A stretch of 64,000 bases of DNA from Prado023 sp963700475 (GTDB taxonomy: Bacteria; Actinomycetota; Actinomycetes; S36-B12; CAIYMF01). This document shows positions 1-7,788 of the stretch, one piece after another (position 1 is the first letter of the stretch; every line of letters starts with the position of its first letter). The translations under genes and the position numbers were made by a program. Location of the stretch: positions 1 through 64,000 of the forward strand of contig CAVOXR010000004.1 in the NCBI GenBank assembly GCA_963700475.1, read 5' to 3'. Under the pieces are notes generated by a model, which did not search any database, was not told the DNA's origin, and saw only the letters and a program-made list of their open reading frames with translations.

Positions 1-308
1 ATGGCCTGGACGCAATGACGGCGCTCGGTGTCCCGGTGGAACGGGTCCTGCTCATCGGCGGTGGGGCTCGCTCGGAGGCGGTGCGCATGCTCGCCCCCGC
101 AGTGTTCGGCAAGCCCGTGACTGTCCCCCCGGCGGGGGAGTATGTCGCCGACGGCGCGGCGCGCCAGGCTGCGTGGGCACTCGCCGGCTCTGTCGAGCCG
201 CCGGCCTGGGCAGTGGCCGACGTCAGGACCTACGCGGCGGATCCCGCCCCCATGGTCCGGGAGCAGTACGCCGCGGTGCGGGAGCTCACCACTTCACGGA
301 TCCGTTGA
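1..308 (+). CDS. xylB: Xylulokinase (FGGY family), C-terminal end only
   Basis: The window opens inside this gene; the reading frame is open from base 3 to the TGA at 306-308, about 101 residues. The visible part carries the C-terminal FGGY-kinase signature: a glycine-rich LLIGGGARS loop that closes over ATP, followed by VADGAARQAAWAL near the end, as in xylulokinases. The enzyme phosphorylates D-xylulose to xylulose 5-phosphate in the cytosol. It runs convergently towards a LacI-type regulator and sits one gene away from a monosaccharide transporter, which fits a xylose or pentose locus. Another FGGY sugar kinase cannot be excluded because the N-terminal catalytic part lies outside the window. 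Confidence 0.8.
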   Translation, partial: GLDAMTALGVPVERVLLIGGGARSEAVRMLAPAVFGKPVTVPPAGEYVADGAARQAAWALAGSVEPPAWAVADVRTYAADPAPMVREQYAAVRELTTSRIR

Positions 309-349
309 TGTACACACCGGCCGCCTCTGACCGCCCACCGCCCTCTCCC

Positions 350-1387
350 TCAGCCCAGCACGCGCTCCGACCCGCGCAGGATCACGTGTGTGGGCAGGAC
401 CACCTGCTCGGCGAGCCCCATGGGGTCGACCATCCGGCGCAGTGTGAGCTCCGCGGCAACCTCGCCCATCCGCTCAGGCTGGTGAGCCACCACGCTCACG
501 CCGAGGAACCCGGCGAGCTCGAAGTCATCGAAGCCGAGAAGACCGACGTGGGCGCCCCGCTGCCGGATTCCCTGCAGCGTTCCGATGGTCGCCCGGTTGT
601 TGCCGGCGAACACCGCTGTCGGCGGCGCATCGGAGTCCAGCAGCGCCGACACCGACGCGGCCGCCGAGGCGATGTCCGGGGCGTCCATGCGGATGAGGGC
701 CGGATCGGAGCCGACACCTCGAGCCTCCAGGGCGTCGCGGTAGCCGAGCAGGCGCTCGTGGTGGGTGTAGAGCGAGTCGGCGCTCCCGACGAACGCCACC
801 CGGGTATGCCCCGCGTCCAGGAGCGCGAGCACCCCAGCCCGTGCACCCGCACGGTTGTCCAGGACGACGCTGTCGCTGGTGGCATTCGACAGGGGCCGGT
901 CGACCGCCACGATCGGCGTGCCGAAATGCCGCTCGCCGTCCAGGTAGCTGTGGTCGGCGGCGATGGGCACGAGCAGCAGCCCCCGGATCCGCCGGTCGAG
1001 CATGGCCGAGACCACAGTGGGCTCCAGGCGCGACTCGTCGTCCGAGGCGGCGATGACCAGGGTCATCCCCTCCCGAGCCAGGACTCGCTCGACGCCCGCG
1101 GCGACCAGTGAGTAGAACGGGTTGGTCAGGTCCCCGATGACGAAGCCCACCGTGGTGGTGACGCCACCTGTGCGCAGCTCGCGCGCCAGGGCGTTGGGGC
1201 GGAACCGCAGGGTGGCCGCCGCATGCTCGATGCGGGCGCGGGTCTCGGAGTCGACGTTGGGCGAGCCGGAAAGGGCGCGTGACACGGTCTTGGTGCTCAC
1301 CTCGGCCAGTCGCGCAACATCGGCGAGCGTCGCCCGGCCCGAGGGTGGAGGTGTGCCCCGGCTCACACCCATGTCCATCGATGTCAT
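350..1387 (-). CDS. LacI-family transcriptional regulator of sugar locus
   Basis: A LacI/GalR repressor of about 345 residues. Residues 20-45 form the helix-turn-helix (TLADVARLAEVSTKTVSRAL), the hinge helix follows (RPNALARELRTG), and the rest is a periplasmic-binding-protein-like sensor domain. ATG codons at 1387, 1378 and 1372 are all possible; an upstream extension to 1489 is open but is not expected in the family. It is divergent from the mmsA-mmsB-chvE transporter and convergent with xylB, so it probably represses one or both in response to a pentose. Paired 11-bp boxes at 1456-1477 lie in the divergent promoter region. The effector sugar cannot be read from the sequence. Confidence 0.85.
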   Translation of the reverse strand: MTSMDMGVSRGTPPPSGRATLADVARLAEVSTKTVSRALSGSPNVDSETRARIEHAAATLRFRPNALARELRTGGVTTTVGFVIGDLTNPFYSLVAAGVERVLAREGMTLVIAASDDESRLEPTVVSAMLDRRIRGLLLVPIAADHSYLDGERHFGTPIVAVDRPLSNATSDSVVLDNRAGARAGVLALLDAGHTRVAFVGSADSLYTHHERLLGYRDALEARGVGSDPALIRMDAPDIASAAASVSALLDSDAPPTAVFAGNNRATIGTLQGIRQRGAHVGLLGFDDFELAGFLGVSVVAHQPERMGEVAAELTLRRMVDPMGLAEQVVLPTHVILRGSERVLG

Positions 1388-1455
1388 GGAATTACTGTAG
1401 CGCCTCGTTCGTCGGGAGAGCGATTGCCAGACGTGCGAAGTGGCGGTCCCCACTT

Positions 1456-1477
1456 TCGTTATCAACTCGTTACCTTT
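1456..1477. promoter_or_regulatory. Tandem 11-bp operator-like boxes before mmsA
   Basis: Two adjacent 11-bp boxes, TCGTTATCAAC (1456-1466) and TCGTTACCTTT (1467-1477), lie between the divergent LacI gene and mmsA. The first box occurs identically at 25263-25273 before araB, again beside a related box. A TTGACA hexamer at 1483-1488 follows at once and may be the -35 element of mmsA. Which regulator binds is inferred only. Confidence 0.45.
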
Positions 1478-1583
1478 GGTGCTTGACAACGTAGGACACG
1501 ATCGAAAGGGTCATCAGTTGTGACATTCCTGAGACATGTCCGGCGCGGCGCGTTGACCCGGCCCCCGGCAGTCGTGACGATCC

Positions 1584-3149
1584 GTGATCATGGTGGTGCA
1601 TGCAGTGAGTGAAGCGCCCCTCCTGGAGATGCGCAGCATCACCAAGGAGTTCCCCGGTGTGAAGGCCCTGTCCGAAGTCTCACTGACCGTGGGACGTCCG
1701 GAGATCCATTCGATCTGCGGCGAGAACGGCGCGGGCAAGTCGACGCTGATGAAGGTGCTGTCCGGCGTCTACCCGTATGGGTCCTACGAAGGCGACATCG
1801 TCTACAAGGGCGAATTGGTCAAGTTCCGCAACATCGGTGAGTCCGAGGCCGTCGGCATCGTGATCATCCACCAGGAGCTCGCGCTGATCCCTGAGCTGTC
1901 GATCATGGAGAACATGTTCCTGGGCAACGAGCCCCGCCGACTGGGCGGTACCGCGATCGACTGGACCACCGCCCGCCGACGCTGCATCGAGCTGATGGAG
2001 CGGGTCGGCCTCGACGAGCGCCCGGACATGCAGATCAAGAACATCGGCGTGGGCAAGCAGCAGCTCGTCGAGATCGCCAAGGCCCTGAGCAAGGACGTCG
2101 AGCTGCTGATCCTCGACGAGCCCACCGCGGCGCTCAACGACAGGGACTCCCAGCACCTCCTCGGACTGATGCAGGGACTCAAGGACTCCGGCGTGAGCTG
2201 CATCATGATCTCGCACAAGCTCAACGAGATCGAGCAGATCTCGGACAAGATCACGATCATCCGCGACGGCAAGACCATCGAGACCCTCGACGCCGAGGGC
2301 GCCAACGAGGACCGGATCATCAGGGGCATGGTCGGCCGCGAGATGAACAGTCGGTACCCGACCCGGGAGAGGAACATCGGGGACGTCTTCTTCGAGGTTC
2401 GGGACATCTGGGTCAAGCACCCGATCGCCGACGACCGCTACGTCTGCAAGGGCTCGAGCCTCAAGGTCCGCCACGGCGAGGTCGTCGGGATCGCGGGCCT
2501 CATGGGTGCCGGGCGCACAGAGCTGGCGATGAGCATCTTCGGACGCAGCTACGGCATCTGGGAATCTGGCACCATCATCAAGGACGGCCAGGAGATCCAG
2601 CTGCGCCACGTGCGCGATGCCATCGGCCACGGCATCTCCTACGTGAGTGAGGACCGCAAGACCCTCGGTCTGAACCTGCTGGATGACATCAAGACCGCAA
2701 CGGTCCAGGCCAAGTGGAGCAAGGTGAGCACGCGCGGCGTGATCGACAAGCACAAGGTGTTCGTCGCCGCCGAGGACTACCGCAAGCGGCTGCGCACCAA
2801 GACGCCCTCGGTCAATGAGGGCGTGGACAAGCTCTCGGGCGGCAACCAGCAGAAGGTCGTGCTGAGCAAGTGGATGTTCACCGACTCCGACCTGCTCATC
2901 CTCGATGAGCCCACGCGCGGCATCGACGTCGGCGCCAAGTACGAGATCTACGAGGTCATCTTCGAGTTGGCCCGCCAGGGCAAGGGCGTCATCGTCATCT
3001 CCTCCGAGCTGCCCGAGGTCATCGGCATCTCCGACCGCATCTACACAGTGTTCGAGGGGCAGGTCACGGCCGATGTCCCCGTCGAGGAAGCCACACAGGA
3101 ATCACTGATGAAGTCCATGACGTCCGCACGAGTGAGGACCACAGCATGA
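1584..3149 (+). CDS. mmsA: Multiple-monosaccharide ABC transporter ATP-binding protein (GguA/MmsA type)
   Basis: A double-domain sugar ABC ATPase of up to 521 residues. Domain 1 has Walker A GENGAGKST (residues 46-54) and Walker B LLILDEPTAALN. Domain 2 has the degenerate Walker A GLMGAGRTE typical of this family, plus LSGGNQQKVVLSKW and a second LILDEPTRGIDVG. It powers sugar import with the MmsB permease and a ChvE-type binding protein. GTG at 1605 (VSEAPLLEM) is an alternative start that matches the N-terminus of the paralogue at 30578. It overlaps mmsB by 4 bp (ATGA). It is closely similar throughout to the second copy in the window, which indicates paralogous transporters for related sugars. 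Confidence 0.93.
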   Translation: MIMVVHAVSEAPLLEMRSITKEFPGVKALSEVSLTVGRPEIHSICGENGAGKSTLMKVLSGVYPYGSYEGDIVYKGELVKFRNIGESEAVGIVIIHQELALIPELSIMENMFLGNEPRRLGGTAIDWTTARRRCIELMERVGLDERPDMQIKNIGVGKQQLVEIAKALSKDVELLILDEPTAALNDRDSQHLLGLMQGLKDSGVSCIMISHKLNEIEQISDKITIIRDGKTIETLDAEGANEDRIIRGMVGREMNSRYPTRERNIGDVFFEVRDIWVKHPIADDRYVCKGSSLKVRHGEVVGIAGLMGAGRTELAMSIFGRSYGIWESGTIIKDGQEIQLRHVRDAIGHGISYVSEDRKTLGLNLLDDIKTATVQAKWSKVSTRGVIDKHKVFVAAEDYRKRLRTKTPSVNEGVDKLSGGNQQKVVLSKWMFTDSDLLILDEPTRGIDVGAKYEIYEVIFELARQGKGVIVISSELPEVIGISDRIYTVFEGQVTADVPVEEATQESLMKSMTSARVRTTA

Positions 3150-4444
3150 GCAAGATGAAGGAGATCCGGCAGGGCGTGTTCGGCAACGCCGATGTGCGCC
3201 AGTACGGCATGGTCTTCAGCCTGGTCGCGATCATCACCCTGTTCTACTTCACCACCGATGGGGTGGTGCTCAGCTCGGTGAACCTGATCAACGTCGTGGC
3301 CCAGTACTCGTACATCCTGATCCTGGCGATCGGGATGGTGATGGTGATCATCGCCGGGCACATCGACCTCTCGGTCGGCTCGGTGGCGGCCTTCGTGGGC
3401 ATCGTGGTGGCCACGGCCATGGCTGACTGGGGCTTCGGCTGGGGTCTGGGCATCGTCGTGGGCATCGCCGCGGGAATCCTCGTTGGCATGTGGCAGGGAT
3501 TCTGGGTGTCCCGGGTGATGGTCCCCGCCTTCATCGTGACGCTGGCGGGCATGCTCATATTCCGCGGCCTGAACCAGGTGATCGGCCAGTCGCAGACCGT
3601 GCCCGTCCCCGAGGGCTTCAAGGTGATCGGTCGGGGCTACATCCCGCAGGTCGGGCCGAACCTCATCCTGGCCAACGGCTCGAAGGTCGTGAACACCCCC
3701 ACGCTCATCCTTGGGCTGGCGGCGGTGATCGCGCTGATCCTTCTGGAGCTCCGCAAGCGCGCCAAGGCCAAGTCCGTCGGTGACGAGGTGCCGCCAATGT
3801 GGACAGCGGCCATCAAGCTGTTCCTGCTCGGCCTTGTGATCATGTTCTTCGCCTTCAAGTTCGCCACCGGCAACGAGGGGACCGGCTTCCCGGTCTCGGG
3901 TCTGATCCTGCTGTCCCTGGTGTTCATCTACTCCTTCATCATGGGCAACACCACGTTCGGTCGCCACATCTACGCCGTCGGCGGCAACAAGCGCGCCGCT
4001 GCGCTCTCCGGGGTGAACGTGCCGCGCGTCAACTTCCTTGTCATAGCAAACATGTCGATGCTCGCCGCGGTGGCCGGCATGGTCTACCTGGCCCGTGCTG
4101 GCGCAGCGGGCCCCGCGGACGGCGTGGGCTGGGAGCTCGACGCGATCGCCGCCGTGTTCATCGGCGGGGCGGCCGTCACCGGCGGTGTCGGGACCGTCGT
4201 GGGATCCATGGTCGGTGGTCTGGTGATGGCCTTCCTCAACAACGGACTGTCCCTCATGGGTGTCGAGCAGTCCTGGGTGTCGGTGATCAAGGGCCTGGTC
4301 CTCCTGGCCGCCGTCGCCTTCGACCTCCTGAGCAAGCAGACGGATCGCCCGCCGCTGTTCCCATCCCTGAGTCGCCGGAAGCGCAAGCCAGCGGAGCACG
4401 CAGCCGCCGAGCCTGCTGCTGCCTCCGCAACCGCCGCCAACTAG
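3146..4444 (+). CDS. mmsB: Multiple-monosaccharide ABC transporter permease (GguB/MmsB type)
   Basis: An integral membrane permease of 432 residues of the BPD_transp_2 (ribose/arabinose/xylose) class with about ten hydrophobic segments. Family landmarks are IAGHIDLSVGSVAAFVG near residue 75, GVNVPRVNFLVIANMSML, and the glycine-rich FIGGAAVTGGVGTVVG loop that contacts the ATPase. A hydrophilic stretch of about 35 residues (RKRAKAKSVGDE) interrupts the middle, as in other MmsB proteins, and the C-terminus is Ala/Pro-rich. The start ATG overlaps the mmsA stop by 4 bp, so the two are translationally coupled; the binding-protein gene follows 67 bp later. Confidence 0.93.
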   Translation: MSKMKEIRQGVFGNADVRQYGMVFSLVAIITLFYFTTDGVVLSSVNLINVVAQYSYILILAIGMVMVIIAGHIDLSVGSVAAFVGIVVATAMADWGFGWGLGIVVGIAAGILVGMWQGFWVSRVMVPAFIVTLAGMLIFRGLNQVIGQSQTVPVPEGFKVIGRGYIPQVGPNLILANGSKVVNTPTLILGLAAVIALILLELRKRAKAKSVGDEVPPMWTAAIKLFLLGLVIMFFAFKFATGNEGTGFPVSGLILLSLVFIYSFIMGNTTFGRHIYAVGGNKRAAALSGVNVPRVNFLVIANMSMLAAVAGMVYLARAGAAGPADGVGWELDAIAAVFIGGAAVTGGVGTVVGSMVGGLVMAFLNNGLSLMGVEQSWVSVIKGLVLLAAVAFDLLSKQTDRPPLFPSLSRRKRKPAEHAAAEPAAASATAAN

Positions 4445-4452
4445 GCGGCGCC

Positions 4453-4471
4453 AGGCGCGGTTGTCGCGCCT
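4453..4471 (+). promoter_or_regulatory. Intercistronic hairpin mmsB-chvE
   Basis: A 7-bp perfect stem (AGGCGCG/CGCGCCT) with a GTTGT loop lies between the mmsB stop and the chvE ribosome-binding site. It may stabilise the binding-protein mRNA, which is usually needed in excess over the membrane parts. Confidence 0.35.
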
Positions 4472-4511
4472 CCCCCAGATCTCCACCCCAACCAAAAGGA
4501 GAAACACAGAT

Positions 4512-5666
4512 ATGAGGAAGTCCATGGTCGCCATTGCGGCGGCATGCAGCTCGCTGCTCATCCTGAGCGGCTGTTCCACCGAGTCCGAGACCGCGACTGA
4601 GACCGCTGCCCCCGCTGCCAGTGGGTCTGCGGCGGCCGCGGGTACTCAGACCACCACGACGTGCGCCCCCGGCGACCGCATCGGCGTCGCCCTGCCTGCC
4701 CAGACGTCCGAGAACTGGACGCTGGCCAAGCAGCTGTTCGAGGAGCAGATCACGGCAGCCGGGTTCACCCCCGACGTGCAGTTCGCTGACTCCGGATCGT
4801 CGGCCGTCGCATCGCAGCAGGCGAACGCCGACAACATGCTGACCCAGCAGGCCAAGGTGCTCGTCATCGGCGCCGAGAACGGCCAGCAGCTCGGCAGCCA
4901 GGCTGAGGCCGCCGAGGCCGCAGGCGTCCCGCTCATCGCCTACGACCGTCCCATCGACGCCAAGGCGACCGACTACTACGTCGCGTTCGACAACTTCAAG
5001 GTCGGCCAGCTCCAGGGCACCGCCCTTCTGGAGGGCATGGAGAAGAACCAGGGCGCGTCCCCGTGGAACATCGAGCTGTTCGCCGGTGCCGCCACCGACG
5101 CCAACGCCCCGGTGTTCTTCAACGGCGCCATGGACGTCCTTCAGCCGAAGATCGATGACGGCACCCTGAAGGTCACCTCCGGCCAGACCAGCTTCGACCA
5201 GGTGTCGACAGAGGGCTGGAAGAAGGAGAACGCCCAGAAGCGCATGGAGAACCTCATCACGCAGTACTACAACGATGGCACCCCGCTGCACGGCGTCCTC
5301 TCGCCGAACGACCAGCTGGCTGAGGGCATCCTCAACGCCACGAGCGCTGCGAAGCTGACCCCGACCGTCACCGGTCAGGACTCGGAGGTCGTCGCGGTCA
5401 CACGCGTCGCCGCCGCCGAGCAGTACTCGACGATCTACAAGGACACCCGCAAGCTGGTGGCCGAGACCGTCAAGCTGATCACGGCTGTCTGCGCCGGCGA
5501 GGTCTACCCGACGGCAGCCAAGTTCGCGATGGCCGATGTCGGCTCCGACAGTGGCGTCGTGATCCCCGCGGACTACCTCGAGCCGCTGATCGTCACTGCT
5601 GAGAACGGCGAAGAGGTCTACGCCGACAACGAGGAGCTGCTCGCGGCGTTCAAGGCTGGTCAGTGA
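4512..5666 (+). CDS. chvE: ChvE-like multiple-monosaccharide binding lipoprotein
   Basis: The extracytoplasmic sugar receptor of the transporter, 384 residues. The N-terminus is a lipoprotein signal (MRKSMVAIAA, lipobox LSGC), followed by a short Ala/Thr linker and a two-lobed type I periplasmic-binding fold (RIGVALPAQTSENW at the start; VLVIGAENGQQLG and IAYDRPI in lobe 1). ATG 4512 is chosen because AAAGGAG stands about 10 bases upstream. ChvE-type receptors accept several aldoses, including arabinose, galactose and xylose, so the ligand is not fixed. It is the last gene of the mmsA-mmsB-chvE operon; in the second locus the receptor comes first. Confidence 0.9.
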   Translation: MRKSMVAIAAACSSLLILSGCSTESETATETAAPAASGSAAAAGTQTTTTCAPGDRIGVALPAQTSENWTLAKQLFEEQITAAGFTPDVQFADSGSSAVASQQANADNMLTQQAKVLVIGAENGQQLGSQAEAAEAAGVPLIAYDRPIDAKATDYYVAFDNFKVGQLQGTALLEGMEKNQGASPWNIELFAGAATDANAPVFFNGAMDVLQPKIDDGTLKVTSGQTSFDQVSTEGWKKENAQKRMENLITQYYNDGTPLHGVLSPNDQLAEGILNATSAAKLTPTVTGQDSEVVAVTRVAAAEQYSTIYKDTRKLVAETVKLITAVCAGEVYPTAAKFAMADVGSDSGVVIPADYLEPLIVTAENGEEVYADNEELLAAFKAGQ

Positions 5667-5729
5667 TCCACAGCAAGCCCCGACGGGCTGACGGTCCTCG
5701 TGGCCTGACGTCCTGATCTGCACCACCCG

Positions 5730-5767
5730 CTGGGGTGGGGTCCTCCACACGGAGGGCTCCACCCCAG
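5730..5767 (+). terminator. Strong hairpin terminator after chvE
   Basis: CTGGGGTGG (5730-5738) pairs with CCACCCCAG (5759-5767) and CCTCC (5742-5746) with GGAGG (5751-5755) around an ACAC loop, with a 3+3 internal bulge. There is no U-run, as usual in high-GC actinobacteria. Confidence 0.75.
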
Positions 5768-5805
5768 TAGCATTCCCGGTCACCGAGCCTTGGAGAGGAC
5801 CTCAC

Positions 5806-6300
5806 ATGACGCCCGAGCGCGCTGGTGGATCATCTCGATCCGCTGATCTGGCTGAACGGATCGCCGCCTACCGGGCAGCCACGGAGCAGTTCCTCGCGGT
5901 CGCGTCGGCGCTGTCCGGGGCCGACCTGGACCGTCAGCCCGACGAGCCCGACGGCTGGACCCCGCGGATGGTGATCCACCACGTGGCCGACTCCGAGACG
6001 AACTCCTACGTCCGGCTGCGCCGGCTGTTGGCCGAGCCCGATGGAACGACGATCCAGGGCTATGACGAGGCGCAGTGGGCGCGGGTCCTGCACTACGACC
6101 GTCCGGTGGCGCAGTCGCTGGCCGTATTCCGCGCTGTCCGCGACTCGAGTGCCGAGCTGCTGGACCTGATCACGCCCGATGACCTCGCGCGTTTCGGCGT
6201 CCACAGCGAGTCCGGGCCCTACACCCTGGCTGACTGGCTGGACACCTACGTCGCCCACGCCCGCGACCACGCCGAGCAGATCCGCGCCGCATTGGGCTGA
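5806..6300 (+). CDS. DinB-superfamily protein
   Basis: A cytosolic protein of 164 residues resembling the DinB/YfiT four-helix family, whose members bind a divalent metal through three histidines. Likely ligands are the histidines of VIHHVADSETN (about residues 52-53) and YVAHARDHAEQI near the C-terminus. Members include mycothiol- or bacillithiol-dependent transferases and many proteins of unknown role. The ATG follows GGAGAGGACCTCAC. It stands alone after the chvE terminator and converges on the minus-strand acetate operon. The family is likely; the substrate is unknown. Confidence 0.75.
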   Translation: MTPERAGGSSRSADLAERIAAYRAATEQFLAVASALSGADLDRQPDEPDGWTPRMVIHHVADSETNSYVRLRRLLAEPDGTTIQGYDEAQWARVLHYDRPVAQSLAVFRAVRDSSAELLDLITPDDLARFGVHSESGPYTLADWLDTYVAHARDHAEQIRAALG

Positions 6301-6368
6301 GCCCGGACCAGACCGCGCATTGTGGGCCGACCTGCGACCCGGGCGACCCGGGCGAGTGGTCGTCCCGA

Positions 6369-7754
6369 CTACGCGCCCACCGCTTCGATCCGGCCTGCCA
6401 GCTCGGTCGCGGCTGACGCGCGCCGGGCATCGCCGAGCGTGTGGATCCCGCGCTCGCGCAGCAGGGGGATCATCCGGACCAGCACCTCGGCCGTGGCCAG
6501 GGCGTCCCCGAGGGCGGTGTGCCTGCCGATGACCTCCACGCCGAACCGGGCACAGACGCCGTCGAGACCGTGCCGGGCGTCCGGGTCGGGGTCCAGCACA
6601 GCCGAGAGGAGCATGGTGTCCAGGCTCAGGGGTTCGAGGGTGACCCCCGCCTCGGCTGCGGGGGGCTCCAGGAACCCGAGGTCGAAGGCCAAGTGGTGGC
6701 CGACGAGCACGGAGTCTGCGGCGTAGTCGGCGAAGTCGGTGAGCACCGCGGCCCCGGTCGGCGCGTCGGCCACGAGCTCGTCGCTGATCCCGTGGAACCT
6801 CGTCGACGACTCCGGGATGTGCCGCCCGGGGTTCACCAAGGCGTCGAAGGTGTCGTCGGCGCGCACGTCGGCCCCATCGATGCGCACAGCCCCCAGCGCG
6901 ATCAGGCGGTCGCCGGCCTCCGAGTGCAGGCCGGTCGTCTCGCAGTCCAGCACGGTGAACACGATCTGGTCCAGGGGCGTGGCCAGCCATTCCTCACGGG
7001 TGACCGCCGGCCGGCTCGGTCGGGCGAGGTCCACCGACAGGCCGACCACCGGCCCGGCGGGGTCCTCCCCGGGCTCGCCGATGATCAGGACCATGCCGGG
7101 CTCGTCGGGCCCGGTGATGCGGGCCAGGCGGATCGGGGTGCCGGCGACCACAGCCGACGGCCGCTCGCCGCCCAGGGCCCGGGTCAGCAGCGGGGTCAGG
7201 TCCTCGGCGTCGAACACCCCGAAGATGCTGCGGCCCGCCGCGATCCGTGAGCGGGAGACGAGCATCCGCCGGGCGGCGGGGTTCACCAGGAGGATCCGGC
7301 CGCTGTCGTCCACGACCCCCACCGGGACGTCGAGTCCGGTGAGCACGGCGAACAGGACGTCGCGCTCGCGGGTCAGCTCGGCGTGGGCGCTGTCCAGCTG
7401 CTCGGTGAGGCGGTCCTCGGCGGTGGCGTGCCGCTCGGCCAGGACGTTGACGGCGCGCTCCACGGCGGTCACCCCGGCGAGGCGGTGGGCGGGGTTGACG
7501 TTGGCGATGATCTCGATGTCGGCGGCCTGCCGCGCATCCTGACGTTGCTCGGAGCGCCAGGTGCTCCACGCCACCCATCCGATCCCCGCCACGAGCACCA
7601 CGAGGCCCAGGGCGAGCACGAGCCACTGCGAGCCCAGGGAGTCAAGGAGCGCACGTCGGGACCCCGGTGGGAGGTCGGCGAGGACCACAGCGACGGTGAG
7701 GGCTGGGACGAGGGTGGCGATCGCGATGAGCGCCAGGACACGCCACCTGGTCAC
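6369..7754 (-). CDS. Membrane-tethered PAS-DEDDh 3'-5' exonuclease (DnaQ-like)
   Basis: A 461-residue protein with two N-terminal membrane helices (about 5-27 and 44-65), a linker, a PAS-like domain (about 130-235, VPVGVVDDSGRILLVNPAARRML) and a C-terminal DEDDh exonuclease. The catalytic set is complete: D270 and E272 (LDCETTG), D358 (HHLAFDLGF), H412 and D417 (RHTALGDA). Similar domains are annotated as DNA polymerase III epsilon, but this is a membrane sensor-nuclease and not a replication subunit. It is the last gene of the run lytS-lytR-DUF485-actP-DUF294-exo, 34 bp after the DUF294 gene. The link to acetate uptake is contextual and its nucleic acid target is unknown. Confidence 0.85.
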   Translation of the reverse strand: MTRWRVLALIAIATLVPALTVAVVLADLPPGSRRALLDSLGSQWLVLALGLVVLVAGIGWVAWSTWRSEQRQDARQAADIEIIANVNPAHRLAGVTAVERAVNVLAERHATAEDRLTEQLDSAHAELTRERDVLFAVLTGLDVPVGVVDDSGRILLVNPAARRMLVSRSRIAAGRSIFGVFDAEDLTPLLTRALGGERPSAVVAGTPIRLARITGPDEPGMVLIIGEPGEDPAGPVVGLSVDLARPSRPAVTREEWLATPLDQIVFTVLDCETTGLHSEAGDRLIALGAVRIDGADVRADDTFDALVNPGRHIPESSTRFHGISDELVADAPTGAAVLTDFADYAADSVLVGHHLAFDLGFLEPPAAEAGVTLEPLSLDTMLLSAVLDPDPDARHGLDGVCARFGVEVIGRHTALGDALATAEVLVRMIPLLRERGIHTLGDARRASAATELAGRIEAVGA

Positions 7755-7788
7755 GATCCACCTCCGGCGAGCGCAGTCGCCGGCCGGG

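Noticed and set aside
1517..1535. CRP/GlxR-type site TGTGA-N6-TGAGA before mmsA
   Set aside because: Only one half-site matches well; the second half departs from TCACA.
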